From positions 124,001-188,000 of the forward strand of contig NC_031476.1 in the NCBI RefSeq assembly GCF_000006565.2: 64,000 bases of DNA, in the 5' to 3' direction. The DNA comes from Toxoplasma gondii ME49 (Eukaryota > Apicomplexa > Conoidasida > Eucoccidiorida > Sarcocystidae). The position numbers and the translations under genes are program-made. The first letter of the stretch is position 1. Each line of letters begins with the position of its first letter. The notes beneath the pieces are model-generated. The model saw only the letters and a list, made by a program, of their open reading frames with translations. It was not told the origin of the DNA and made no database searches. This document shows, one piece after another, positions 21,397-34,557 of this stretch.

Positions 21397-24328
21397 ATGC
21401 ATCAAGTTCAAAACTCCCCTGCGGGGGAGACTCCTTCTCTTCCTCTTCAGTCTCTGCCTGCTTCTTCTCTTCCTCTCCACTCTCTGCCTGCACCGTCGTC
21501 GCCTCCTTCAGCGCCTGCCCCTTCTCAGCTCTCTCCACTGTATCCGGAGACCGAGATGCTTTCCTCTTTCTTCGAGACGCGGCCGCAGCCGCTGCAGCCG
21601 CTGCTCCTCCTCGCGCTTCAGCGGTGTGCGAGGGACTTTCGGAGTTGCGCGCGAGTGGCGCATGCGCAGCTGTCTCTGTTGGCTTCGCGAGGCAGCGACG
21701 AAGAGCCTGCATGCGCCGATCGCGAGGAAGAGAACCGCAGAGCGGCGAGCACCATGATTCGGACTGCACTCATTCAGTACTGTCGCCATACACGGGAAAT
21801 CCTCTTGAAACTCTTTCTCCTCGATGTCGGCTGGAGCAGACAGCCGCACCACGGCACCGTGGAGAAGCTCCTGCAGGAAATCGCAGCCATGGATCAGCAG
21901 AAACAACGCATTTCTCAGGATGCCTTCATGGTCAGGTCACACAGGAGGGATCTCCGCGCTCGTGGAGCTCTTGCGAGCACCGTTGTTCCACCTTCTTCTG
22001 CATGCTGTTTCGCTCGGTCTTGGTCCTCGTCGCACTCCTGAGGTGTCACCGCGTCTTCTGCGCGCTCTTTTCTCTTTGTTTGCCTTTCTTGTCTGTCGCG
22101 TTGTCATGCTCTGCTTGCTTCCGGCCTTTCTCTTCCCGGTGTCTCAGCTTGCCTCGCGTCGACTCGTCCTCCTCAGTCTTCTCCTCTTCCTCTTTCTCGT
22201 CATCTCTGTTCGTCGCTGTGCGTGAGCATCGGAGATTTACGTCCATTCAACTCCGGGAGTGTTTCAGCTGTTGTGACTTCGTCTCCCATTTCTCTTCTCT
22301 TCGTCCCAGTTGTTTCCTCTGCTCGCGCAAGTCGCTTGTTGCCATTCCATGAACTCGCACTCTTCCAGTTTTTCTTTCTCCCTTTGCAGTCGCAGTGGCA
22401 ACTGCAGCAGCAGCTCCCTCCACTTCTCCCCCCCGCGCCGCTCATCGACGCAGCAGTCGACCTGCTTGCCACCGGCATGTATCGCCGCCTGCCTCGTCTT
22501 CTCCCTCTGCAGCTCACTGGAAGAGCCATCGACTCCAAAGGCGAAGAAGACGAAGGCAAGCAAATGTCACAGAAATGGAGAAGCTCCAGCGACGGGGTTC
22601 CGATTCCTCTGTCTCTTCCTGTCCCTGTCCACCTGTCTACCTAGGTCTAGCTTCTCATCTATGTCCACGTATCTCTCTTTCTGTCTCTACCTATACCCTT
22701 CTATCTATTTCTATCTGTCTACCTACATCTATCTGTATCTATCTATGTACATCTATCCATCTATATCCATATGTCTACATCTGTCTGTATCTATCTGTGT
22801 ACATCTATCCACCTATATCTATCTATCTGTCTATCTATCTATCTGTCGATCTGCCTATCTGTCTATCTATATCTATCGATCAAACTGTATCTATCGGTAT
22901 CATTACAAATGTATACGGTATTGCGCCAGCAAATTCGTATACGCATCTATTTATATTTATCTACCGGTGTGTCTCTTCAAGCACATGTAACTGCAGGTGT
23001 ATATTTATTCCTATTCAGATGTATATAAAGAAAGGGATTTGCGGTTGAAGTGAGGGACCATGTCGATTGGTAGAGAGGAGTTCAGGTGTATGTACAGCGA
23101 CACTCGGGCGCGCGAGTGCTGGTTCCGTTTTTTGGCGAAGGCGGCGACGACTGTTAGGTTCGACCGTGGATTTGTTTCCACTGGTCTTGTCTTTTTTTCA
23201 GATGAGATGGACGAAGTGCGGCGACGCGTAACAGACGCGCTGCTGCTGCGTCTCCATTTCTCGAAGATCCCGAAAAGAGAGGTGTACGTACACCTGGAGA
23301 AAGACGCCCACGTCCACATTTCGCTTCCCCACGAGGTTCATGTGAAGGCGGTCTCCGACCTCACAACGTAAGCTCGGAAAACAGGAACTTCACGACATGA
23401 AAAAGGAAGACAGGAGGATAAAGTGAGAAGACAGAGCCGCGGGGAGCCTGCGCGCTGGCTGTCGGGGAAGTCTGCGCTTCGTTTGGATGCTGTCTCCTCG
23501 TTTCTGCTTCTGTCGCTCTCTCGGTTTCTCCATTCGCGTCCTTCAGTGCGGATCTCTTCTCTCTCTGTCTCTCTCGGTCTCGAACGTGTGCTTCCGCGCG
23601 TCACCTTGGCTGTTCTTGTCTCCCTTTTCTCTTCTCTACCTTGCGTTTCTCCGTCTCTCCTTTCTTCTTCTTCCTGCCTTTTTTCCAGCTTGCAGCCTCT
23701 AGCTGTTCGTCTCTCGATTCTGGAGGAGAATGGATTCGGCGCGGATGCAGCAGCTGCGGCATCGCGTGGTGCAGGCACTCCGGGCGGCAGTGCAGCTCTT
23801 GGAGACAACGCAGCATTTCTGTTTCTTCTGCGAAGTCACCTTTCAGCGGTCGCAGAAAGACTTCAAGTGAGGCAGTTCCAGAGGCCCACACTCTGCCTCG
23901 TAGTTTGCGTTGTGCGCTTCCGCTGAATTCTTCTTGTTTCGCTTTCCGAGCCGCAGTGGCCGTTTTGCTCCGAAGCTCTCCCGGTGGCACTCTAGCGGGT
24001 GAAGCGTCTGTGCACAATCCTCTTCCGCTAGGTCGAGCGACGCAAGTGACGTCTGCTCGTTCTCGCCGTGAAGGCCTCTGTTCACCGGATTCCAGCTGGA
24101 CTGGAAAAACATCTTCCGCGTCTCTCTCTGCAAGCGCTGTGAGGCGCGTGGACCTCGGCCCTCCTGGTTCACTCCTCGCATCCGTCTTCAGAAAGCCTCT
24201 GTTCTTGAGAAATCCGCTTCGAGGAAGAACAGCACCGTGCTTGTTCCCCGACAGATACTCAAAATAATCAAAAACACATGGATCTCCATCGACGATGTTT
24301 GGCTGTTTCTCTATCCCTCTACATCTAC

Positions 24329-24359
<31 letters not shown>

Positions 24360-27300
24360 TGCATATATACATGTATATATATGTATGTATAAATTTGTTT
24401 TGAAGAGTATGTCTTAAGAGCAATGGCTCGTTTCGCTGTCGACGTATCAAGTGATGTTCACTGGATCGATGCATATACATCTTGAGATTTGTGCCTCTTT
24501 TTCTGAAGCCGCATGCACGCTGCAGGGGGAGACCGAGTGGATCGATTTTCTCGCTTTGGGTGCCTGTCTTCAGCTGCTGGAGAGCGAGGCCGAGTTGGAT
24601 CGCTGGCAGACGGAAGTGCACGAAAATGCTGAGCGTCAGTTAGAAGTTCTTCAAGCGGAAGAGAATCTTCTTCGGACTGTCGCCGAAGACCGCGGCCTTG
24701 ACACCCACGCAGACAGTGCTTGGCCCTCTTCCTCTTCTGGAACTGATGCGTCTGTGTCTGAAGAGGTCCGCGAGGAGATCTCGGCGTTTCTCTCGAGCGT
24801 CGCTTCAGGTTCTGTGTTGCCGTCTCCTGCGTCCGTCTCGGCGTCGTGCGATGCCTTCTTCTCCCTGTGGGTCTCCTCGCGCAGGGTCAGCAGTTGCGTG
24901 GAAATGGATCTTCTTCGCGACCAGGCTCTCCGCTTGCTCCGTCTCTCCTCCGCCGCGACGCTCGCGGCTTCGCGTCTCACTTGTTCGAGCTTGAAGCCGC
25001 CTCGCCGTCTCCTCCTGTCGCACGTGACCTTCCGGGCGCTGAAGCAGAGCCTGCACCGGTCCTTGGCCTCGCGCCTCCTCCCCGGCCTCGCCGACGAGGA
25101 CGCACCCCACACAGGCGGCGAAGCCGAGCGGAGGCCTGTGGGGCTTGGGGGCGACGAGCTCTCGGGAGAGAAGGAGACACAGCGGGAGAAGGAGACAGGG
25201 TTCCGCGGAGAGACGAAGGCGCTGCCGTGCAAGGTTGTGGACGAAGAGGAAAGTGAAGAAGATGAAGACTTGCGAGTTTGGGAGGAGCGAGAGCGCGAGG
25301 GTGGTGAAGAAGAGCGATTCTTCGTCCCGCTCGCCACCGCAGCTGCAATTGCGGCAGACGCAGAGGGCGACGCTGAAGGAGACGACGGAAAGGAAGACGA
25401 GAAGAAGAAAGGTTCCGTCCTTCTGCAGTTGAAAATCCTCGGTGGATTCGATGTCACATGCGGCGGCCTCAGAAGCAGGTGCCTCCAATCTCTCTTACAG
25501 AAAGCACCCGACGTCGAATCGTCTTCTTCAGCGACAGATGTGGAGCCGAGAGAGACACGAGAAGGAGAGGTGAAGAAGGCAGGGGAGAAGAGCGAAGCAG
25601 CTGAGGTCAACGACGCGGTTCAGGTGGCGTCGGCTGCTGCCAGCGTACCGTCGAGGCGACAGCTTCTGGGTCCTGCAGTGGAACAAGACAAAGTTGCGAT
25701 GCCGGTCTCTCTCGCTTTTATTCTCTGCGCCTCGTCCTGGCGAGTCTCCGTCTCTCTCTGGCCGCTCCACGCCATGATGGAACTCTTCGAGCACCCTTCT
25801 TCGTCTTCGTCTTCTTCCTCGACTTCTTCTTCCTCGTCTTCTTCTTCCTCGTCTTCTTCTTCCTCGTCTTCTTCTTCCCCCGCGTCTGGCTTTTTGAGCG
25901 CGGCAGACGCGTTTGCGTTGTCGGTCGTTTCCCGGCAAGCCTGTTGGCGGGCGCTGTCGACCTGGCAGCCACACAGGCTTCACCTGGAAGACTGGATTTC
26001 ATGCGCGTCTCAGTGTCTCGGTCTGCTCCAGTTGCTCACGCTCGCCTATCACCTCCGCTTCCCGCGCTCCAGTGCCTCGGCCGCCGGGTCTTCCGTCGAG
26101 GGGGCGTCGCTCCGCGGAGCCTGCAGAGAGAGCGAGGCCGCATATCTGCGCAATGCGCCACCCTCGCGGGAGGCCGACGAAGCAAGCTTCAGGCAAGAGG
26201 CCGACGAAGAACTCTGCACTGCGCTCTGTCGCGCAGCTGCTCCGGACTCTCTGGAGCTTCTTCTCGACGGCGAGGCGCTTCCTTTCTTCTCTCTGAGTGC
26301 GGAGAAGGAAGCCTCCGCGCCAGCCGCGTTGCCCCCCGCTTCTGTCTCTCCGTCTCCACCTCCTCACACTGTCTCCTCGGTGTCTCCGTCCACCTGTCTC
26401 CTTCGTCTGGTCTACCACGGCCGCGCGTGCGAGCTGTCTGTTGACCCCACCACGGGGGCAGGTCAGCTTCGCTGTGCTTGGCTGCCGCGGCGTCTCCGGG
26501 AGTTGCTGGCGCCGGTGCCGCGAAGTCTGCGCGACCTTCTTCTGCTGCTCCCCCTCGTCCGGCGAGCGGCCTTTCTCCTGCTTCTCGGCGAAGCGGCTGT
26601 CTCTCTTGGCAAAGAGAGATTCGATCTCCTGCCCGCCTCCCCTGATCTCGCGAGCTGGAGTCCGCGCGCGGCGGTCGTCGCGGAAGTGCACGCGCGCCTC
26701 CGCGAACGAGAACGGAGGACTGATGAGGCTCTGAAGGAGAACCGAGGAGCACACAGAGACGGCGGGGAGATCGCGGACTCCGGAACGTACACAGGTCGAG
26801 AGAGAGGCGAGAGCGAACGACGTCAAGGTGATGAAGAAGTGGACTGCGGAGGCCGAGACGCGTGGACAGGGGTCTGCGCTGGAAAAGGAAGTGCAGTGTC
26901 TCAGCCGGTAGGCGGCGTTCTGGCCTCTGAGGCAGCAGAGGCTCTAGAGAAGCTGTTGCATCTTCGAGTCCACGAAACCGCGGCTTTCCAGACGACGTCC
27001 AGATCTGAAAGAGTCGGACGGAAACGGTTTGGAGGTGCGAACTGCAAGAAGCGAAGCAGGGACGCAGCGACGCCACATGAGGAGAGCGGGGAAGGCGCGT
27101 CGGGTGTCTGCGAGCGCGTCGAGGGCGGACACGAACACGAAGAAGAAGAGAGAACCGCTGAAGAAGAAGACGAGACATCACAGAGAGAAGGCGCCGCTTT
27201 CTTTTCGCCTTCTCCCTCAACGACCTGGACGTCGACAGCGTTCCTCCGCATCCGAGTTGGAGATGAAGAAGGGGGCCGTTCTTCCACTCCAGAGTCGGCG

Positions 27301-30300
27301 TCCTTCTCTGGGTCGTCGTTCCTCGTCGCCTGCGTCTTGTTCGACGACGCCGTCGTCGGCTGTACGTACCTCTTGTTCCCTGCAACGCAGCCGGTGTGTG
27401 ACTCGGCCGCGTCTGTGTTTGCAGATTCTCTTGGACATGTGCTTGGAGATCAAAACGCGGAGAAATACGCTTCGCTTCGTTCGAAGCAAGGCGAACCCTG
27501 CGCTTCTGTCAGGCTCCTCCACTCTCCGTTCCGGTTGTCTCTGGAGGAGGGAGACGCGACCAGAGGAGCGGGAGAAAGCAAGAGGTCGTTACGCTGCATC
27601 TCCGTAAAAACCTACCTTCGCGCGGTTCACGGGCTCCTCCGCAGACACATCGGAGTCCTCAAACGCCTCGAGGAACTCGCGTCTCTCCTGCCTCTCGCTC
27701 TCCCCTGTACAGCAGAAGCAGACGTCTTTCCAGCGTTTTCCAGAGAGAAGGAGACTTGCGAGTTTGCAGACAACTGCGAGTCCGCAGGCGCCTCGGTTCT
27801 CGCTCCAGCCGCTGTCTCTGTGTCGGAGGACGTTTTCTCGGGCAGGAGCCCTTCATGCGCGGGTGGAGACAAAGCGTCGCGAGGAACCGAGAGGCGAGCG
27901 AAGAGAGACCCCGAGAGACAACACGTTTCTTCGGACGAATCCGAGCGCCGCCTGCTTCGCTGTTTCCTGCTGGAGCGGCTGCTGGCCTGCGATCTTTGCG
28001 ACGCTCCTACGGTTACAAGCCGCGTCACGTTCAGCGAGTCTGCATGCGTTCGACATGACGACCAGAAGGGTGAAGCGAAGAAGGTGGAGACAGGCGAGAG
28101 AGAAGACGAGTCGAACCCGGAGGAGGAAGCCTTGCTCCTAGCGTGTTCGGTGAACCAGGACGCCTCAGATGCGCTGTCTGGACAGCCGAGCAGCCGGCGG
28201 TCGCTCCTCAGTTTCCTCTTTTCTCGTCCCCTCTCTGAACGGAGTCCTGCGACGACTGCTTGCGACTCGGAGAGGAGCAGCAGCTATTCGCCTCTGCTTC
28301 GCCCCGGCGCCCCCTTTTCTTTCTTTCTTTTCCTTTCCGCCTCACGCCTCGCCTTCGTCTGCAAGCCTGAGAACGCTCAAGCCAGTGAAGTTATCCTTCC
28401 CTTCTCGGACTTCCTCAACAGTCTGCAGAGCGACGCGAGAAGCGCAAGCGTCTCTTCTATCATGTCTCGAGTTTCAGCTTCTCTGTGGGCCAAGGCCGCA
28501 GCGAAGGAACCAGCGACCAGGGAGGAGGACGCACGAGGAACAGACGGCGGAAGCGACAGCGAGGGAACAAATGCAGGAGCCGCAAGACAGGCGAGACCAG
28601 ACAGAGAAGACAGAGAAAACAGAGAAGAGAGGAGAGAGGCAGGAGACTTCTTCTCGCCCGTTGTGAAGTTGCTTTGGAGGGTGCGGGAGAGCGACGCGAC
28701 AGGGGGAGAAGAAGCGAGTGTTGCCGAGGGGGAAAAGGAGACTAAAGTGGTGGAGACAGCCGGCGACAAAACTGATGAGAATCCCGAGCGCGGGTCGATT
28801 TCGGAGTCGACAGAAGTCCACATCGAGTGCTCGTGCCATATCCGCGAAGTGAAGCCAGGCGCAGCTCGCGGTTTGCGTCTCGAGAGAAGCTTGCGGGGTG
28901 AAACGCGCAAACTCTCCGACGTGCAGAAGCCAGCCGGCGGAGAAGGCGAAGCCAGAGACAGCAAACATGAGCTTTCACAGGATCACGCAGAACCGTGTGA
29001 CCCGCAAGACGACGCTCAAGCCAATCCGCTTGTCATGACGCAATGTCGCGACTTCCGAGTTGTGTGTACGTTGCCTCATGGAGAGGACTTGGCGTCGAGA
29101 ACACCAGTGTCGTCTGTCGGCGCCTCGCGCCATTCTGCGGCCTTCGCCGGAACTGTGGGGCGGTGCCTGGCGGCCTTCCTTCGCCTCGAGGTGTACATAC
29201 ACCTACATCGAGACCTGCTGTTTCTTCAGCGCCAAGCATACGGGAACTCGATCGAAATTCTCGCGTGTTTCCCCGGCGCTCTGCGCTTCCTCCTCCATAC
29301 GCCGGCTCGTCGGAGAACAGCTGGCAATCGCCAGGAAGCTCCTTTCTCCTCTCAGATTTCTTTGCCTTTCTCTGCAAGCAAGACGCAAGCCCCAACAGCT
29401 TCCTCGCTCAGGGCAGAGTCTACTAACGCATGCGAAACGCTCACCTGTACAGTCGCCTTGGCGTCTCTCTTCCCTCCACGTCTCGCTTCCTCAGCCTGCA
29501 GCGAACCTCCAAACGCCCTTCCTTCCTTCCATTCTGCCCCCCACTCTCGGACCCTGTCTGTCAGTTGCTCCACTGCCCCTCTTGTCCCGGCTCCACATCT
29601 GGTCTCCCTCACGCCTGCCTCTTCTTCTCCCTCTTCCTCTTCTTCTCCTTCTTCCGCTTCTTCCTCTTCTCTCTCTTCTTCGTCGGCGTCTTCATTCGCT
29701 CCAAGGTTCTCTCGTTCTTCTCTGTGGGGTGCGTCCGTCGGCTCTTCTGTCGTTGCCTTCCGAGTGGCAGCGAGTTCTTCGCTGTTGTCTTGGCTTTTCG
29801 CACGTCAAGCAGAAGCCGCGCAGCGTCTCCTGCCTCAGCATCTGGGGACAATGCTGCAGCTGCTTTCGAGCAGTAGCGAATTGCTGGCGTCCTACCTCGC
29901 TCTCCACGACTGCCTCCTCCTGACGATGCCTGTGAAGAGACGCGCGCTGCGGTCGCCCCAGTACCGCCAGGCGCAACAGAGGCGCGTTCGTGCGTTCCGC
30001 GGGACTCCGCTTTTCTTGACTCTTTCGCAGTCCGAGAACGGAGAGAAAAGCAGGGGAAGCGAACTCGCGCAGGCCGCCAGAGAGGCGAAGGCCGATGGCG
30101 CGCGTGATACCGGACCAGCGCCGTGGTGCGGTGTACAGACAGCGGGTCCACATGGGCAGGGCGACTCTGGGGAACTGTCCAGAGACGAGCGGAACGAGAA
30201 AGCACATGAGGAGCTGAGTGCTGCGTTCTCGGGAACCTGCGAGTCGCCGGAAAAAACTCTTCGCGCGCTCTCCGACGCGGCCGCAGCAGCCGGCCTCGAA

Positions 30301-33300
30301 CTCACTCAGGTGTACGTACAGTCCGTGTCGCCTGCGCGCGCGACGCAGGCGACTTCCCGAGGGGGTGGAGGCGAGGCGCCCGGCTTTGCAGGGACAAGCC
30401 AGAGGTCTGTGTCTCCTTTGTCTCTATCTCTTCCCTCTCCTCTATCTGGAGACGAGGGCGGCGCCCTCGCGGAGGATTCGACTCTCGCCTCTGCGTGTCT
30501 TCCCGCTCTTCTCCTTCGAGTTCCTGGTCTTCCTCCAGTCCTCCTCCGCCTCGACTACGCATGCAGATGCTGTCTGCGTCTCTACGTTGTCCTCCAAGAG
30601 ACGCGTGAGCCGCCTCCCGAGCGCGGCGCCCCGAGGAAGATCCCCGGAGAGTCTGCGGCTCTCATTCGAAGCGGAAACACCCGAAGCGACAGGCCTGAAA
30701 CAGCGCCTGCAGCGCATGCAGCGCATGCAGAGCAGGGGAGAGGAGCGAAGACGGTGCAGTACGTGGACGTGGAGGCGGCGGCGGGGGCAGCGCATTTGGT
30801 GGGCTTGTTTGAGATGGCAGAGAGGGAGAGGCGCGGCGAAGAAGGCGAGCTTTTGTCGCGCCTTCGGCAGACTGTCTCCTTCCAAGTTCTGCTTCTCGCG
30901 TCTTTCGCGTCGGCCCTGAAGCACTTTGCCTCTGCAGCTTGTGCGGCGATTCGAGTCGATCATTTTGAGGCAACTCATCGAAAGGCAGAAAACGCAAGTT
31001 TCAAGGTGAAGAGAGAGAGAGGAGATGGCGACGCGGACGAGATGGCGGAGGAGAACGCGCAGACGTCTGAGAGACTGCATGCAGCCCCGCCCGCGTGCGG
31101 CAGTCTTCTCGCGCCTGCGGTGTCTCCGTTCTTTCTCCTCGGCGCGGCGTCTCAGTCCAGCTCTCGCGTTTCTTCTTCTCTTCTCTCTGAGCTTCCGCGG
31201 CTGTTCCTCAGCCCAAGCACTTGCCTGAAACTATCCTGTGCCTCGCCGCTCCTCCTAGGCGGCTCCCACTGTCTGTACACCACAGCGCCGGTCGCTTCGC
31301 TCTTCTTCTTCCCCGGTCTGCTTCTTCCGCAGGTCCTCCTTCCCCTGCTCCAACTCTGTCGCGTCTTCGCCGTCTACTCTACAGCGAAAGTCTCCCTGAC
31401 AGCGTCGGCGATTCTCTCAGCGTCTTCCCTGTCTCCTTCCCTCCCTCCCTCCTCTTCAGTGGTCCTCGAATCCTTGACCCTGAAAGCCTCAGATCCGGAA
31501 ACGGACACCGCGACGTCACTTCCAGAAACGCAGGTCGCGGAAGACGAAGCGAAGGACGAAAGGGATTCTGCGCTCACGCTGTCGGTGAGCTACTCAGACT
31601 TCTCTTCTTCTCCCTGCCGTATCCTCTGCGCGGCTGTCCCCGCCTCTCCTTCCTCGACTCCGTTCAACACCCGAGACGGCGAAAAAGCGGCCTGTCGATC
31701 AAGGGTGAAGCCGGAAACAGAACGCAGCGAAACACCTCTTGTCTCTCGTTTCCTCTTGTCTCACGACAGCCTCTTCAAGGCGAAAGAATCCTCCTGGAAA
31801 TTTGTCAGACCCAGGCTGTTCAACCTCCCCTGGCCTGCCGGCGCCGACGGAGGCACCCAGCTAGCGGGCAAGATGAGCTCGCAGGATGAACAGACAACCT
31901 ACGGGTTTGCACAGAGAGAAACAGGAGGCGAAGAGATTCGAGGACAGTCCACTTCTCTTACCGACATCGCCTGGTCCTCCGCCACCTCCCAAGCCCTCCT
32001 CGCGCCCTGGGGGTCTGCAGGCAGCCCAAGACCGAACATAAGCCGACAGACAGAAAACGAAATTCCGCCGCTGCTCCCGCGACTCCACGCCGACTCAGAT
32101 GGATGGTACAGAGTGTCACAACAGGACTATACAGTACAAAGAGACACCCGACATCTTTTCTTTCCTGAAACTGCCTTAGATATATATGTACACATGCTTG
32201 TCTGCGTGTAGAGGAAAGAGTACATGTGGAAAATATTATCGAGACCATGCTTCCCGTATTCGTTCACACACACTATTTGTATATACATAAAACTCTACGT
32301 AGGTTTATACGCTTTTCTAAACGCTAAACTTTAAAACAAATATGTGTGCTTCATGTTGTTCTCTTGCTGTTTGGACTGTCTGCTCCGTGTCAGCATGCGC
32401 GTCGTCCTTCCCTACTTCCACCTTCAGCTCGGGTCCGCTTCCGCCGCCGGGGCGAAGAACAAAGAAAAAACTCGCAGCTTGTCTGTGCTCGAAACCTTCA
32501 TGTGGTGAGTCTTGTTTTCTCACAAAAACAACATGTGCACCTACACACGTGTATATATATATATATATATATATATATTTGCGTATACATTCGTGCGACC
32601 TCTGTCTCCCTGTTTAGTCAATCAAGAACACCACTATCTGTGCAGTTATGCGTACCTATATCTGCCCATAAATGCCTCTCTCTCGATGGATTTATATATA
32701 TATATATATACTGTATATCGCTATCTACCTACACCTCCGTCCCTGCATATATATTCATTTATGAGCACATCTGTGTCTATGCATCTTTGTCTACTCCACT
32801 GTCTTTGTGATTGTCTGTTTCTCTGCTTCTGTCTCCGTTTTTTTCTGTGTTTGTCCATCTCGCTGTCTCTATCGACCGACCTATCGCTGTATCTCTGTCT
32901 AACCATGTCTGTCTATTCCTACGACTGTCTGTATGCCCCTGTCTCTTTCTATCTCTCTGTGTGTACACGTTCACCTGTAGCTGTATGTATCGGAGTCTCT
33001 TTTCAGATTCGTGCACCTCTTCGCGTGCATTCCCGGTTGTTTGTTGTGCGGCGCTTCTGGGTGTCTCTCGTTTTCTGGTCTTTAGTTCGGTGGCACCTTG
33101 TCTGCCCTTGAATAACATCCCGACGTTCGTCGCATACTTTCTCCATGCAAACTCGGTTCGCGAGCGCCCCAAGGCTGCGGCCTCTGCGCCTGCCTCCCGC
33201 GACTCTCTGCAAGAAACGGCGACATGGCTTTTGCAGCCTCTTCGCTCTCTGGCCGCTCATCTCGCCTTCCACGCGGCTCTGGTGTCTCTGCGCAAAGAGC

Positions 33301-34526
33301 GCGCGCGAGCGAAGAATGCGAAGGAACGAGCGACGCGAGAGAAAGACGAGAACGGAGAACGACTGAAGGCCGAGAAGCCGACAGACGAATACAGGAACGA
33401 GGAGGAACGAGGCGAGGCCGCCAGTGACGCATCTCTTCCTCCCCTCCCGCGGGCGCCGCCTGGAGAGGAAGAAAGTATCTCGTTGCGAGTTGCGTACGTC
33501 ACGGGAGGCCCTGATAGCGGAACGAGGAGGAGAGAAGGTGACGACGCGAAAGCAGCTGCGCAGGAAGAACGAGAGAGCGCGCATGCCTTGGACCATGTTT
33601 TTTCCACTTCGGCGAAGAGGGAAAGCGGCTCTTCGCCGGCCTCTGGGGAAGACCAAAGAGCTCGCCGAAGCGCCGCCGACGCGCGCATCCGAGAAGAGTG
33701 GTTTTACCGGTGCTACTATCCTTCGTTGTCGGAGACTTCTCTCGACGCGGATCCTGCTTTTGTCCGGTTCTGCTGTCTCGTAGAGGCATTGCACGACGGA
33801 CTTCTTCACTCCTTCTCGCTGTACAAAAACGAGTATTGCTGCATGCGTTCTTTCCTCGCGAGAGTCTTCGCCTACCTCGACGCGCGACAGTGGAGACTAG
33901 ATCTCCGCAGAGACTCGGAGCTGCATGCTCTCGTCGCCGGGGAGACGAAGACGCAGCTCGCTGTCTCCGCAGAGTGTGGGGTGGAACGAGCTTCTCTCGC
34001 TTCTTCTCTTTCGAGAGACGCCGCGCCGAGAGACAGATCAGGCGACGCCGCCCGCGGAGGGACATGTACGAGAACGGAGACAGCGGGAGTCGAAGAGACA
34101 GAAGGTGTCAACTTTGAGACAGGAACAAAGACGCTTCTCCCCGAGATAGAGACTCCGTCGGCGGGCATTCCTCTTCTCATTCCTCTCCCCAAACTCCCGT
34201 TCATTGAATGCCGATTCCTACCTCAACATGCGCCAGACAGGTGAGAAAAACGTCCACATGCATGCGTCGTAAGCAACACTGATGAGTAGAGGTTTACATA
34301 GAGACAAACAGGTAGATGCAAACAGACGTGCATGCACTGACGTAGCGATTTACCCACAGCGTCCTCTCCACGAAACGTGCATGCAACTGGACACAAGAAT
34401 GGCACAGTTTCGAAGAATGAAATTCAGAACAGAACAAAACCCTCTGTGTGGCCTTACCATCTTTCACCTTTTTTCTAATTCGCGGAAACAACGCCCTATG
34501 CATGTGTATACATATATTTCTACATA

Positions 34527-34557
<31 letters not shown>

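Noticed and set aside
22660..23040. Open frames over the CTAT tract
   Set aside because: Simple-repeat translation inside a MED14-like intron.
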